A stretch of 64,000 nt of DNA from Laccaria trichodermophora (taxonomy: Eukaryota; Basidiomycota; Agaricomycetes; Agaricales; Hydnangiaceae), in contig JACTVC010000005.1 of NCBI GenBank assembly GCA_018417955.1, forward strand, positions 372,001 through 436,000, written 5' to 3'. Of the stretch, positions 23,002 through 32,880 are shown piece by piece. A program made the translations under genes and the position numbers. The stretch's first letter is position 1; each line of letters begins with the position of its first letter. The notes under the pieces were generated by a model that worked only from the letters and a program-made list of their open reading frames with translations, did not search any database and was not told the origin of the DNA.

Positions 23002-24330
23002 CTAAGCACGTTCTCCAAGATCTTCGGCGTCTTCCAGGTCAACGCCAATATCATTCGCGCTTCTCGGTTGCGCTTGTGCCAACCTCAGCTGTTTCAAAAC
23101 TGGGGCACCCACCACAACGAGGTACGCAACGAGAGAACCGATCGATAAGCCAAAGAATGCCCAACGCATTCGATCATGATAAATATCTTCTGGAGACTTG
23201 ATCTTGCGTTTACATTCTGGTACCTTCCATGAAGTTGGGATCTCGAAGCTGATTGTATCGTGTTTTGTCCCTGCTATGGGGTGGCTAGGGCCTATAGCTC
23301 TCTCGTAGATACGTTGAGCGTGTAATGCCAAAGTCGGGAAAGAATCGTTCATAAGATCCTTAAGTACAGCACTCGGATAGGGAGGTTTAACCAAAAGCAG
23401 AATGTGGGCTGCGAGAAGAACATCCAATGAGGTGGGACTCCAGGTGTGTTAGTCAAACTTGGAGTGGAATCGACAATGGTTCGCTTACAAATCCTGGTAA
23501 ACAAAATCCTTGCCCCCCAGGAGACGCTGATAAATTGAGAGTGTCGAACGGGCCTTCTCTGCAACCTACGGAAATGTTGAGATCATGCATAAGTACGATT
23601 GTAGGAAAACTGATGACCTTTTCTTGCTCAAAAACCTGTGTAAATACAGGGGTGCGGAGTGTTGGCTTCGGTGATTGGGACTTGATATTTTTTTCATTCA
23701 CAAGGTGACTCCACAATCCAGACGTTTCCAGACGTGGCTTGTACAAGCTACGTATCCTGTCCGGAACGTAATACCGTTGTGGAACAGGTAACATAGACAC
23801 TAGCGCTGGGTGGGTAACCTCCACCCAATTTTCGTGCACCGAGTAGAGCATGTGGTACTAAATCCTTACTAGGCGAAATGAAGCGGGGATGAGAGATAGA
23901 GGTTGGCGTACCACTAAATCTCCGAGGCTGGAATTTACGTGCGCACACCATGCTTGCTTCTGGGATTTTTCTAGTTGTTCCAAAAAACCGTCCAAGTTTG
24001 CATTTGGGTATGTCAAAGAGTCAGAATTGCCGAGGCCTACGACGTATTTGATGATGGATGGAAAAGATACAACAACCTGTTCGTCATGAACGAGAAAGGG
24101 CAATTGTCCTGATTTCCACTGTTAGCTAGATGTACACTGAGCGCAAGAAGTACTTACATACCATTAGGAGACACGTCTGGATTGGCACATTCGGTGACTG
24201 TAAATTGTTCTGGGATGGCCAGTTGGAGATATAAGACAGTTGCTAAGCAGGAAGGATCAAAAGATGGCAACCCCCATTGCCCTGGCCAAACGTATAAAGC
24301 CAGTTTCTTGGAGGGAGTGTCTTGCGACAT
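23002..24330 (-). CDS. mitochondrial outer membrane SAM complex subunit, Sam37/metaxin family
   Basis: The start MSQDTPSKKLALYVW at 24328-24330 leads into GQWGLPSFDPSCLATVLYLQ, the Tom37/metaxin N-terminal thioredoxin-like half. GQLPFLVHDEQVVVSFPSII and YPNANLDGFLEQLEKSQ continue it. A GST-C-like helical part (HENWVEVTHPALVSMLP; HILLLVKPPYPSAVLKDLM) follows. The C-terminus has one hydrophobic span, WAFFGLSIGSLVAYLVVVG, then an acidic tail ending EDLGERA and a stop at 23002. This is the plan of fungal Sam37, which works with Sam50 and Sam35 to insert beta-barrel proteins in the mitochondrial outer membrane. It is in tandem with TAF7, 55 bp apart. Confidence 0.9.
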
Positions 24331-24408
24331 TGATGAAATTCTTCCAGAGTTTCTAGTTTGACGAAAGAGTGTAGACCTGTGACAGGCCCTATCATGCCTG
24401 TAAAGCGG

Positions 24409-24514
24409 GTATTGCCGGCTCGTGTCGCGCGCTATGATCGAAAGTGGGGCCTTCGGACATCACCGTAGTTCCGTAAAAAGTAAAAGGCCTCAAAAAGGAA
24501 GGTGGATTTTGGCA
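24409..24514. repeat. inverted duplication, GC-rich copy 1
   Basis: The reverse complement of this stretch matches 25192-25297 at roughly 80 percent. Most differences in the best-aligned 35 bp are CG here against CA or TG in the other copy. It overlaps the 5' flank of the Sam37 gene. Confidence 0.75.
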
Positions 24515-24582
24515 GGGACCACAACAGAGAATGTCGACAACTGCTACTCTTTCACTCCTCCTCCCATCGCTGGTCTCATAAA

Positions 24583-24954
24583 ATGCCCCCAAAGGCATCT
24601 TTTCGAGTAACGCTTCCTCCACGACAACATGGTAATGTGCCTCTGCAACCATCGACGACCACGAGCTTCGCCTTACCCAGTACCTTGGCAAAACGAAAGA
24701 TTCAGTGGAAATCGCAACAAGGATCCAGCTCCAACAGCTTGCATGTTCTAAAGACCCACCTTTTCAAATGGGACCTCAATATGCCGGCCACCAGTGCTCA
24801 GCCAAGTCAGAGTTCAACGACCGTTGCTGGGATGCCAAACCCTGAGACGCCGTTGAGTCTGCCAGACATGGATATCATGATGGAGACTATGGTGCACATG
24901 GATAGGGTGAATAGGGGAGGATATGCTGCTTGTGATGGGCCTGTTCTGTTGTAA
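24583..24954 (+). CDS. hypothetical small protein, 123 residues
   Basis: This is an open frame starting MPPKASFRVTLPPRQHG and ending CDGPVLL. It is rich in S, T, P and M, with a basic patch LAKRKIQWKSQQ and the later segment SLPDMDIMMETMVHMDRV. No domain is recognised. It diverges from the Sam37 gene and sits at the edge of the transposon island. An intron-like stretch GTAATG..ACCCAG (about 24631-24679) lies in phase, so a spliced form is possible. It could be a real orphan gene or chance. Confidence 0.35.
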   Translation: MPPKASFRVTLPPRQHGNVPLQPSTTTSFALPSTLAKRKIQWKSQQGSSSNSLHVLKTHLFKWDLNMPATSAQPSQSSTTVAGMPNPETPLSLPDMDIMMETMVHMDRVNRGGYAACDGPVLL

Positions 24955-25191
24955 TTATACCCCCAGACATATATCATTTGGATATTTACTATTCTTGTAT
25001 GTGGTTAGAACACCAGCCCCAGAATACACTCTCTGTTCTCCCATTTCACTTTCTTGAATCCCACTGAGGGCTCCTACACAGCATGAATCTGATGCAGCCA
25101 AGGCCCTGCTCAGTTTGTTTTCTTCTCATCTCTAGAACCTTGTCCAGCCAAATGAATGCTACAAAATGGATGTCATGTTGAAAGTCCTCTA

Positions 25192-25297
25192 CCAAAATAC
25201 ACCTTCCTATTTTAGATCTTTTACTATACACGGAACCTCAGTGATGTGCAAAGGCCCCACTTTTGATCATAGCACGCAACACAAGCCAGCAATACCT
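25192..25297. repeat. inverted duplication, CpG-depleted copy 2
   Basis: This is the partner of 24409-24514 in opposite orientation. CpG sites of copy 1 read TpG or CpA here, for example at GATCATAGCACGCAACACAA. The change pattern suggests methylation-linked deamination of one copy. Confidence 0.75.
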
Positions 25298-25303
25298 GGT
25301 TTT

Positions 25304-25342
25304 CCAGTCCTTATATTGAGGGTTTCCTCATATAAGGACTGG
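25304..25342. repeat. 17-bp inverted repeat with 4-nt loop
   Basis: CCAGTCCTTATAT..GAGG is followed by GTTT and then CCTCATATAAGGACTGG. The arms pair almost perfectly and could form a hairpin. The core TATAAGGACTG recurs in the solo LTR near 25,586. Confidence 0.7.
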
Positions 25343-25455
25343 TCACGAGTCTAGAAAGAGTGATTGATCAGCTCGTTCAAACATTCAATCCTTCATTTCA
25401 AACAGAACCAAAGCCTACAAACTCTCTCTACAAAAAAATTGTGAAACAAAGTAAC

Positions 25456-25642
25456 TGTTGGAATAGTACAATCCAGCATTTGCCAGTACTTTCTCGCACT
25501 TAATTAATTAGTAATATCGGACTATTAACTTAGTAATCCCGAGTATGTAGATAACACTAGAACATGGTAGATACATAGTAATTAGGTATATAAGGACTGT
25601 AGAATCTCGTACATAATAGGAGTTCATCCTCTATTTCCAACA
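25456..25642. mobile_element. solo LTR, 187 bp, with 5-bp target duplication
   Basis: The element starts TGTTGGAATAG and ends CTATTTCCAACA, so the LTR ends form the usual TG..CA inverted repeat. GTAAC flanks it on both sides (25451-25455 and 25643-25647). A TATATAAG promoter-like box lies at about 25582. A solo LTR arises when the two LTRs of an integrated element recombine. The ends resemble Ty1/copia LTRs of basidiomycetes, but there is no internal region to confirm the superfamily. Confidence 0.85.
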
Positions 25643-25902
25643 GTAACTATGGCAGCATCAAGGCAGCATTCAATGTGGTTAATCAATAGAATCACTGATA
25701 AGCCTCAATGATCCTCTCCTGCCAAGCTTCTGAATCTAGAACAATGTGATCCTCCTCACCATATTCATCAGGCACCTGCCCTCTGAACATGTCTGCAAGG
25801 AGGATATAGATAGTGATTGTCACAGGTAACCCCTGGGTCTTTCTAGCCTTACCTGTACCCTTACCCACAGAAACCCGTACCCGCAGCTGTGGGTATGGGT
25901 TG

Positions 25903-25952
25903 AGGGTTTGGCAGGTTTGGCAGGTTTGGAGGGTCTGGCGGGTTTGGCAGGA
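25903..25952. repeat. 9-bp tandem repeat (TTTGGCAGG type)
   Basis: Five imperfect copies of GGTTTGGCA/GGTCTGGCG occur in a row inside the degenerate frame above. Confidence 0.8.
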
Positions 25953-26357
25953 CAGGTATATTTTACAAGTACTATATATTAGGTACATGTAAATATGCAG
26001 GCCCGCACAGCTACAATGGTCATCATCATGTCTTGAGTGAGCCACCATCAACAAGCGCTCCCTCTCCAAATCCCTCGAATAATCCTTATCCCACTGTTCA
26101 TATCTATCCTGAGATGCCGCTGCAGAAAACACGCCCTCCAACAATGATTGTGTGCCAGGGAAAGGAGTCCCACCACTTGATGCAGAGTGCAAAATCGAGG
26201 ACTTCCAATGACTGGAATATGACGCTGACCTCCGGGGGGTGGGGATGTTGTATCCGGTCTTTCTGCAAGTTCTGCATCCTGCTCGCTTGGCAAAGGTGGT
26301 GACAGGGAGATGGGATAACCAACATTAATGATAATGGTCAGTGTTGTCGTTCCACGG

Positions 26358-26453
26358 TGTCCTTGTCCTGTCGTTGTACCATGTCCTTGTCGTTGTACCA
26401 TGTCCTTGTCGTTGTACCATGTCCTTGTCGTTGTACCATGTCCTTGTCGTTGC
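26358..26453. repeat. 19-bp minisatellite
   Basis: CATGTCCTTGTCGTTGTAC repeats head to tail with three perfect copies (26380-26436) and a partial copy on each side. There are no spacers, so this is not a CRISPR array. Confidence 0.95.
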
Positions 26454-26522
26454 ATCTTCGCCAAGTTGTTTGTGACTCTTCATCAGGTCGTAGTTGTCCC
26501 GTGTCCTCATCGTCGTCATCCC

Positions 26523-26734
26523 ACGTCGCTGTTCCGCTGTCATCCTGTGTCTCAGCAAAGTGAGTGGGGACGAATGTGGGAGGGGGGGTACTCACCATAT
26601 CCTTGTAGTGTTGTCATCCCATGTCCTTGTACTGTGTGCTCCTCATCGTGATGTTGTCCTCCCACATTGTCGTTCTGTCATTGTCCTGTGTCTCAGTGAG
26701 GTAGGTTCAGATGAATGTGGGATGGGGGATACTC
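26523..26734. repeat. direct duplication of about 145-bp period
   Basis: The stretch CATCCTGTGTCTCAG .. ATGTGGGAGGGGGGGTACTCAC ending near 26593 recurs as TTGTCCTGTGTCTCAG .. ATGTGGGATGGGGGATACTCAC ending near 26734. The intervening part is related to the 19-bp minisatellite. Confidence 0.7.
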
Positions 26735-26943
26735 ACTGTGCAGTCCTAGAGTAAACAATGAGTGGTGCCTACCACTTATATGATAAAACCTAAGCACCTG
26801 CCTGCACAGTCATTTAAATCTGGCCAACTAAAATTATGATATGAGAAATCTTGGCTACAGAAATGAAATGTATATCATTGTAGTGCCAGTCAATTTCATT
26901 GCTTTATTTCATTTATCCCAGTTCCATTTCATTATTTCTCTAA

Positions 26944-27075
26944 GCTGATATTATTACTATATCATTACTTTCCTAGGCCAATATCATTACCACTTCATAT
27001 CTATACCAGGCCGATATTATTACTATATCATTATTTCCCTAGGCCAATATCATTACCATTTCATATCTATACCAT
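26944..27075. repeat. 66-bp tandem duplication, two copies
   Basis: GCTGATATTATTACTATATC (26944) and GCCGATATTATTACTATATC (27010) begin two copies that differ at a few, mostly C/T, positions. AT-rich. No function seen. Confidence 0.85.
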
Positions 27076-27120
27076 GTGAACCACTGTTTGACATAGTGAT
27101 CACTCAAGGAGTGGGAAAGC

Positions 27121-27551
27121 TGTAGGATACCCTAGCGGACAAAGGTGTGTAGACTCTGCTAACGATCAAACGCTCGGAGTTGTGAAATGTGACGGTCCGA
27201 CATTCCCGTATTCCGATCTCCGAGGACAGTTCCTATGGAGATTGCGTGGATCGATGAAGATAGAAACTCTAGACGCCTTATTCTCCTGGTGCTTAAGGAG
27301 AGCCGTTGGTAGGGCTACGAACTTAAGCAGTAGAGATTGTAGGTGTGTAAAAAGATGATATTCCTCGTGTACAACACGAGGTATAAGTACAACAGTAACA
27401 AACACGTGACATAGTACAAGTAAGTAAAAAGTGACATATGGCGAGCGTAAGAGTATCGTCAGTTGATAGCATGCATCGGGGAGTGGAAAGTACTAATGGT
27501 AAAGGGATAGTCCAGCGGGTGAGGCACTCACAGCGGTACTGACCTGTTACA
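27121..27551 (-). mobile_element. 3' LTR of the minus-strand gypsy element (element A)
   Basis: On the minus strand TGTAACAGGTC starts at 27551, directly after a polypurine tract GGGGGGCTC (27552-27560), which follows the ORF3 stop by about 15 bp. The likely other end is CCTACA at 27121, giving an LTR of about 431 bp with TGTA..TACA ends. An internal hairpin CCTCGTGT-TGT-ACACGAGG at 27363-27381 lies in a stretch that is recognisably similar to 48264-48290 in the plus-strand element. The lower boundary is inferred. Confidence 0.6.
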
Positions 27552-27576
27552 GAGCCCCCCACTTTCCAGATTCCGA

Positions 27577-30107
27577 TTAATCTTCCCGTTGTTCTGGGAT
27601 GTCGATATTTGCCAAAGGTATGTGGTGCCAAGTGCGACGAAGTCCCGCTAAAGCGATGCCTTCCATGATGTTGTGGAAATCTTCTTCTGATGGTAAGTAA
27701 GTGGGTCGGCGTTGCCCTCTTTCGTTGCTCCTGATCCAGTCTCTCCATTTCTCTCTGGTGCATAACTTTGCTCTCCCTTTAATGATCGTGTCGGCGAGGT
27801 GTCGGTAGCAGTGGTTGAGTGCGGCGTTCCACTCTCCTGTCCACAAGCTAAACTTGTCTTCGAAAATGTCAGCAGGTGGGAACAACCAACGTCTGGCGCA
27901 TCCGTGAATGCCGGGGCAGTAGCCCAGAAGGGTGTCCTTCTCTTGATCAGAAACACTGTTGTGAGTAAGGTAGGATGCATTCTCTGAAGCCGAGTTGTAG
28001 AATCCACGGTTGTGCACAGTGACCTGGATTGATGGCCCAGACATGAATTCTTCCACCAAACGGGTGCCAGTCCAACATCGAGTGATCCAGCTATATTGGC
28101 CCCCTTCTGCAATAAATGCTCGTGCGTGTGGGCGTCGCAGGAGGTTGTTCATCCTAGTGAGGTAAGCCATGCAGAAAGTCGCCATGTTGTCGGAAGCAGC
28201 GAGGCTCTGTTCTTGAAAGCTTGTACCATATAGGGAGGCTGCTGAGCTGCGGTCGAGGCTGTCGATGACCCTGGGACGAAATTGACGGATGTGGTGAGGG
28301 GACAAGGCTAAGTGGAACTTGATGCCATGTTCTATTGCAATTGTCAGGAGGCGTCAAACGTTCGTGATGGTATCCCAACAATTTGCCCAGTATCTGAGAC
28401 ACGCCTCGCTTTCGATGTCAGTGATGAATAAACAAGCTGTGTCCAGGAATTCGGCATTCCAAGCAAAGCCGGGGGCAGACCATGTACTCTCGGTATACGT
28501 TATTTTAGCTGCATCGTCCCTCAACATCCGCCTGAACATGATCTCCGGCCGTTTGTGAGCTGTGAAGTAAGGATCCGTCAAGCGAATGGGCGAATGTGAC
28601 TGAAGCAGCAGTCCTCCAGAGGTGTGATTGTTCTCCGCATTTCGATGGGCTTTGGCTAACTTCTCGTTGTTGTGCCTGATCCATGCAGCTGGGCTATTGA
28701 TTGCATGAGGGTGAAAGAGGGCGTCTGGTACCGTTTCGAACTTGATGGTGTCGTAGTCATCGTCCATGGAGTCCACCGACTCGTCCATTCTCTCTGGTTC
28801 CGTTGCGAGAATGGTGTCGTCACCGATTCGTTGTAACAATGGTGCCGATTTGCTATCTAGCGTGGGCTTGCCGACGATTAGACCCATCTCGAGGTGAAAT
28901 AGAGTGTCGCCTGTCAGAGCATACTCGAACTTGTATAGCTCTCTGATTGTCGTGGCGTGTTCCTCCCCTGGCAGGCCCATCTTGTACTGGCGTCTGAGGT
29001 ATTCGTTAGCTGGCTTATGCTTCCTCCAACGCCAGAAGACGACGGTGTGGTAGCGCTCGTCGTCGTCCTCCTTGAATACTCCATAGTAGTAGAGTTTAAC
29101 TAGATGTTTGACTGGTTCTGTAGTGTGATTGATAGGGCGGCACCTCCAGCCTTCGAAATTGATGATGAAGGTTGAGAATGTTGGGCGGATGATGGGGTTG
29201 ATGGGATTGTAGTAAGCAAAGACATCCTGGAAGAAGTTGTCGAGGGTGATGGCTTGCCATGCAATCTTGGAAAGGTCCTCTTCTTTGATGTCTGCCGATA
29301 GCGTGAGTGGTTTCCCTTGGCATGTTGCCCAATATGTTAGGTTGAGGGCGGGATTGAGACAGCTGAACTGCGCGTCGACTCAAGCTTCGAAATTCCAGAT
29401 ATAGAAGAAGGGGATCTTGTTTTGAATATACAGGGGGACGTTGATCCTGGGCCAATCTCTTTCCAGGTTGCATAGGACTCCATGTTTGCTTTTTATGGTG
29501 AAAATGAAGGCGTTAACGTTCTCTGTGATTGCGTCGTGGACTCTGGATTCCCAATCGATCGTTACTGATGACCACCACAGAAGGAATGCGATTGCTTCCA
29601 AGACCGAACGTTTGGCCCGAGCTGCATCAATTTGAGTGAGCTTTCGTGATGCATGGACCTTTGTGAGGCGGCTGGTGGGGAAAAATTTGGGGACTTTGGC
29701 TTGGCGTGATAGACAATCGTCGAACTCCACAATGCCACGGACACATTCTTGGGCTTGTATGAGGTCGACCATGCAAATGTCCCTTTGTTGTTTTGCCATG
29801 CACCAACCGTCGGTTCTCTCCTTGACTGGTACTGCAGTCCCTAATTTGTCATACCATGGCTTCTTGTTGAGCAAAAAGGAAGTCGGAGTCCACGGCGCCC
29901 ACTGCTGTTCCTGTCTGTACCAGTCCGGATCCTGCCCTCGTCTGAGAAATCTTCGATACTCCATCCTGGATTGGGTAGGTCCTTGAAGATAATCGTGGAG
30001 TCAGGTATCAGGGCAGTATCAGAGTTGAGGCCTACCCATATCACATCAGGATCAAAGCGTACGCTTGCTACCACATTGGGATCAAGATAATGAATTGCAG
30101 AATCCAT
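27577..30107 (-). pseudogene. gypsy element A, ORF3 (novel ORF downstream of integrase), degenerate
   Basis: The minus strand opens with MDSAIHYLDP .. VIWVGLN at 30107, shifts frame once near 29,950, then stays in one frame to 27577 with two in-frame TGA codons (29380-29382 and 28354-28356). Conserved blocks shared with 45639-48125 include DPDWY, LWWS, GVLCNLERDWPRINVP, NFEGWRCRPINHTT, LRRPHARAFIAEGG, LVEEFMSGPSIQVTVHNRG and ERGQRRPTYLPSEEDF. I recognise no enzyme motif, signal peptide or membrane span. The length is about 840 codons. It is separated from the pol stop at 30418 by a leader that includes a CTAAC..AG signal (30315-30326). Function unknown. Confidence 0.8.
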
Positions 30108-30417
30108 GAAGTTGGCACCTGCAGGACTGTCCTCTGCAAGTTTCAACTTCCCTCCTGATGGCAATCGTGGACCGTTCCAACGAATGCAATGAAGGAGGTG
30201 GTGGTAGGAGGGAAAGACAATAGAAGGGGGAGTGCATGCGGTTTCTGTGATCCTTTGGTGCAATGAGGCATTCGGACGATAAACCCAAACGCTACCCTAG
30301 GGACGAACACTTTACTGCTCGGTTAGAAATTAAAGAAAATTCGTACATTTGTTTTGAATATCATTGAAGAGAAAAGAGGCTGAAGAGGTTTGCATAATTT
30401 GGGAGATTGAGGCGTCT

Positions 30418-32010
30418 TTAGAGATTGTGGGTTGCGCAATATTCCCGCAGGAACTCAGTGGCGTTCTTCAGATCGGTGGCGGTGCCCCAGGTATCAAACT
30501 GCGGCCCGTATCCCACCCACCGAATCAAGTAGCGTAACGTCGCTTTCTTACCCACTCTCTTATGGCCTATGATTTTCTCCACTTCGTATTCCTTCAACTC
30601 CGGTTTGCGCACGAAGGAATCTGGTAGAATTGTTCGTTCTGGGTGAGATGGATCTGAAATGTACTTCTTTAAATGTTGGATGTTAATGACCGGCAAACCA
30701 GGATAGTTGTTGCCCATACGCAGGTGGAAGACATTGGGATTCACTTTCTGGATGACTTCGAATGGACCGATCCAATGAGTGGTGAGTTTGGAGCCCTCCC
30801 CTTTCGATTCCACCCATTCTAATGAGTGTGGGTTGACTAGAACTTTGTCGCCTTCCTCTATATTTGGGATGGGTTTACGATGCTTGTTGTGTTCCCGTGC
30901 TTGGTGATGTTGAGCATGAGCTATGGCTCTGCGGGCGCTCCCTCTGTGCATTTGTAAGTGGGTCAACCATTTCTCTGAGCCCGTTCTCGTAATTTCTTTT
31001 CCCTTGGTATTCTTAGGTAACAGAAAGTCAACCGGTGTCCTGGGTTCGAATCCGAACATTAGAAAATTTGGCATAGCGCCTGTAGAGGTGTGAACGCTTG
31101 CGTTGTACGCCCACTTCAGTAGAGGAAGCCATATCACCCAAGTTTCCTTATGTCCCACACAAAATGCTCTGATCATCACTTCTAGGAAGTGGTTTACTAT
31201 CTCAGTTTGACCGTCGTGCTGTGGGTGATGGGATGAAGACAGGGACATCTTGGTACACAGAAACTTTGCGACTCCCTTCCAAAAGTCTGATGTCCAGCGA
31301 GGGTCCCGGTCACAGATAATACTCTCAGGGAGCCCGAATCGGCATGCTACTTTATGGACAAACAACGCGGCGAAGTCTTCTGCATTGAGACCCATACTTG
31401 TTGGCGAAAAAATGCTGTGTTTCATAAGTCTATCCACTGTTATGTGTATGGTGTTATAACCTTCTGACCAGGGCAAATTCACAATGAAGTCCATTGCTAT
31501 AGATTGATACAGGTGTGATGGTATGGGGTTTGGGATCAGGTAGCCATAGCGATTGAAGTTGGAGGGCTTGATCTTCTGGCAAACGTCGCAGGATTGAACG
31601 AAGGTGAGTATGTCTGCTTTCATGCATTTCCAGTAGAATCTATCACTGAGTTTCTGCCATAGCTTCTCAGGTCCCTGATGGGCACCTTCGTATGCTTGTT
31701 CGTGCGTCTTCTCTAGAAGTTTTTGTCTCTGATCTTTAGGGACGCACAATCTGGGTTGATAGTCCGCATCGCAGAAGAATAATAGTCCTTGGTCGTCTTT
31801 GAAAAACCTATGGCCAGGTACCCAGTTTTCCGTCGATGATTTCGGGTCGTCCCAAGTCTTGGACAGGTACGGATCCTTCCTGTAGCCGTCGACCCAAGTT
31901 GAGAGAGTATCGTTATCCATGTGTAAATGGAGGTTGGGGGCAGGGTTCGTCGTGCCCCAATATTCATTAGTGGGGTCTTGTTCTTCGACGTTGGGTGGGT
32001 CTGCTGACAT
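30418..32010 (-). CDS. gypsy element A pol: integrase with chromodomain (3' part)
   Basis: An open frame of 530 residues. The zinc-binding HHCC module is HEQAYEGAHQGPEKLW .. CDVCQKIKPS. The catalytic core has AMDFIVNLPW, SIICDRDPRWTSDFW and HPQHDGQTEIVNHFLEV, supplying D, D and E. A GPY-like module (WIGPFEVIQKVNPNVFHLRM) and a chromodomain (VEKIIGHKRVGKKA .. YLIRWVGYGPQFDTW) end the protein. Chromodomains target integration to marked chromatin in chromoviruses. The upstream part of pol is separated by the insert at 32008-34158, and the first ATG at 32008-32010 coincides with the edge of that insert. The frame itself is intact. Confidence 0.92.
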   Translation of the reverse strand: MSADPPNVEEQDPTNEYWGTTNPAPNLHLHMDNDTLSTWVDGYRKDPYLSKTWDDPKSSTENWVPGHRFFKDDQGLLFFCDADYQPRLCVPKDQRQKLLEKTHEQAYEGAHQGPEKLWQKLSDRFYWKCMKADILTFVQSCDVCQKIKPSNFNRYGYLIPNPIPSHLYQSIAMDFIVNLPWSEGYNTIHITVDRLMKHSIFSPTSMGLNAEDFAALFVHKVACRFGLPESIICDRDPRWTSDFWKGVAKFLCTKMSLSSSHHPQHDGQTEIVNHFLEVMIRAFCVGHKETWVIWLPLLKWAYNASVHTSTGAMPNFLMFGFEPRTPVDFLLPKNTKGKEITRTGSEKWLTHLQMHRGSARRAIAHAQHHQAREHNKHRKPIPNIEEGDKVLVNPHSLEWVESKGEGSKLTTHWIGPFEVIQKVNPNVFHLRMGNNYPGLPVINIQHLKKYISDPSHPERTILPDSFVRKPELKEYEVEKIIGHKRVGKKATLRYLIRWVGYGPQFDTWGTATDLKNATEFLREYCATHNL

Positions 32011-32671
32011 CAGGAAATCCTCAGACTCTGAATTAACCGTGATTTATATGATTTATACAGAATTGACCGTAAATTACGCACAAATGACGGGATTGAAACT
32101 TTTAAGAGAATTGACAAGATTGAGTAAAATAAAACGGGCACCGTTTAATTGTGCTTAATTAGCGCGCAATTGGCCGTTCATTTTGCATATTGTACCATTG
32201 TATGTATCCTCTTTTTCACACAATCAAACACAACAAACGAGAGTTCAGGTTGACGAATTGTATTGCATGGCAACTGACTATACATTATAGACTAAGTACG
32301 TGAAACAAAAGCCGAAAGAATCTCTGGTTCGAAATGCTAGCGAGTTCCTTCATAACTGCCTCACCCCCCTTCCTCCATTCCCTCATCTCAAATGCATCCC
32401 ACTCCTCTTTGGCCTTGATCGACTGTCACTGACACCGTCTCCCAGCCCCTTCATCTCATCTGCAGTGCTGGAGAACAGCGCCTAGGGCAAGGTGATGTCG
32501 TTGATCATACCTGGAGGTGCCTTTTGGTCACCTAGCTTTCGTCGTGTCAGGCAGGGTTACGAGGGAAAGGCAGATGAATACATACCTCGACTTCCAGAGT
32601 TTTAACTACGTTATGGCCGTTGTCATCATCTTCATATCGCGTTGTTATCGCCCATGAATGAGAGAGGCAAG

Positions 32672-32880
32672 GCAGTGACGTGGCGGTGGTCGGCGGGCGT
32701 TACGATGGCTGCTGGACAGTTTGTGGCAATTAGCAAGTAGAAAGACGGGGGACTGTATGGCTTACGACGTGATGTGCTCACGCGGTGACGTGGCGGTGGT
32801 TGGGGGGCATTACGATGGCGGCTGGGCAGTTTGTAGCAATTAGCGGAGGAGAAAGACTGGGGAATGTAAGGCTTACTATT
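32672..32880. repeat. 110-bp tandem duplication, two copies
   Basis: TGACGTGGCGGTGGTC (32676) and TGACGTGGCGGTGGTT (32786) begin copies that both run to GGCTTAC. Differences are mostly transitions. Confidence 0.85.

Larger units (their letters stand above)
25692..26464 (-). pseudogene. degenerate reading frame, probably transposon-derived
   Basis: The minus strand keeps protein-like segments in more than one frame: SLSPPLPSEQDAELAERPDT, DRYEQWDKDYSRDLERER and DEYGEEDHIVLDSEAWQERI ending EAYQ at 25692. Between the last two lies a low-complexity stretch made of the 9-bp repeat at about 25,903-25,952. I do not recognise the family. Acidic, tryptophan-containing segments like these occur in agaricomycete transposon-associated proteins, but that is only an impression. 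Confidence 0.4.

Noticed and set aside
26358..26453. CRISPR-like direct repeats
   Set aside because: The 19-bp units touch each other with no spacers and the genome is eukaryotic, so it is a minisatellite.
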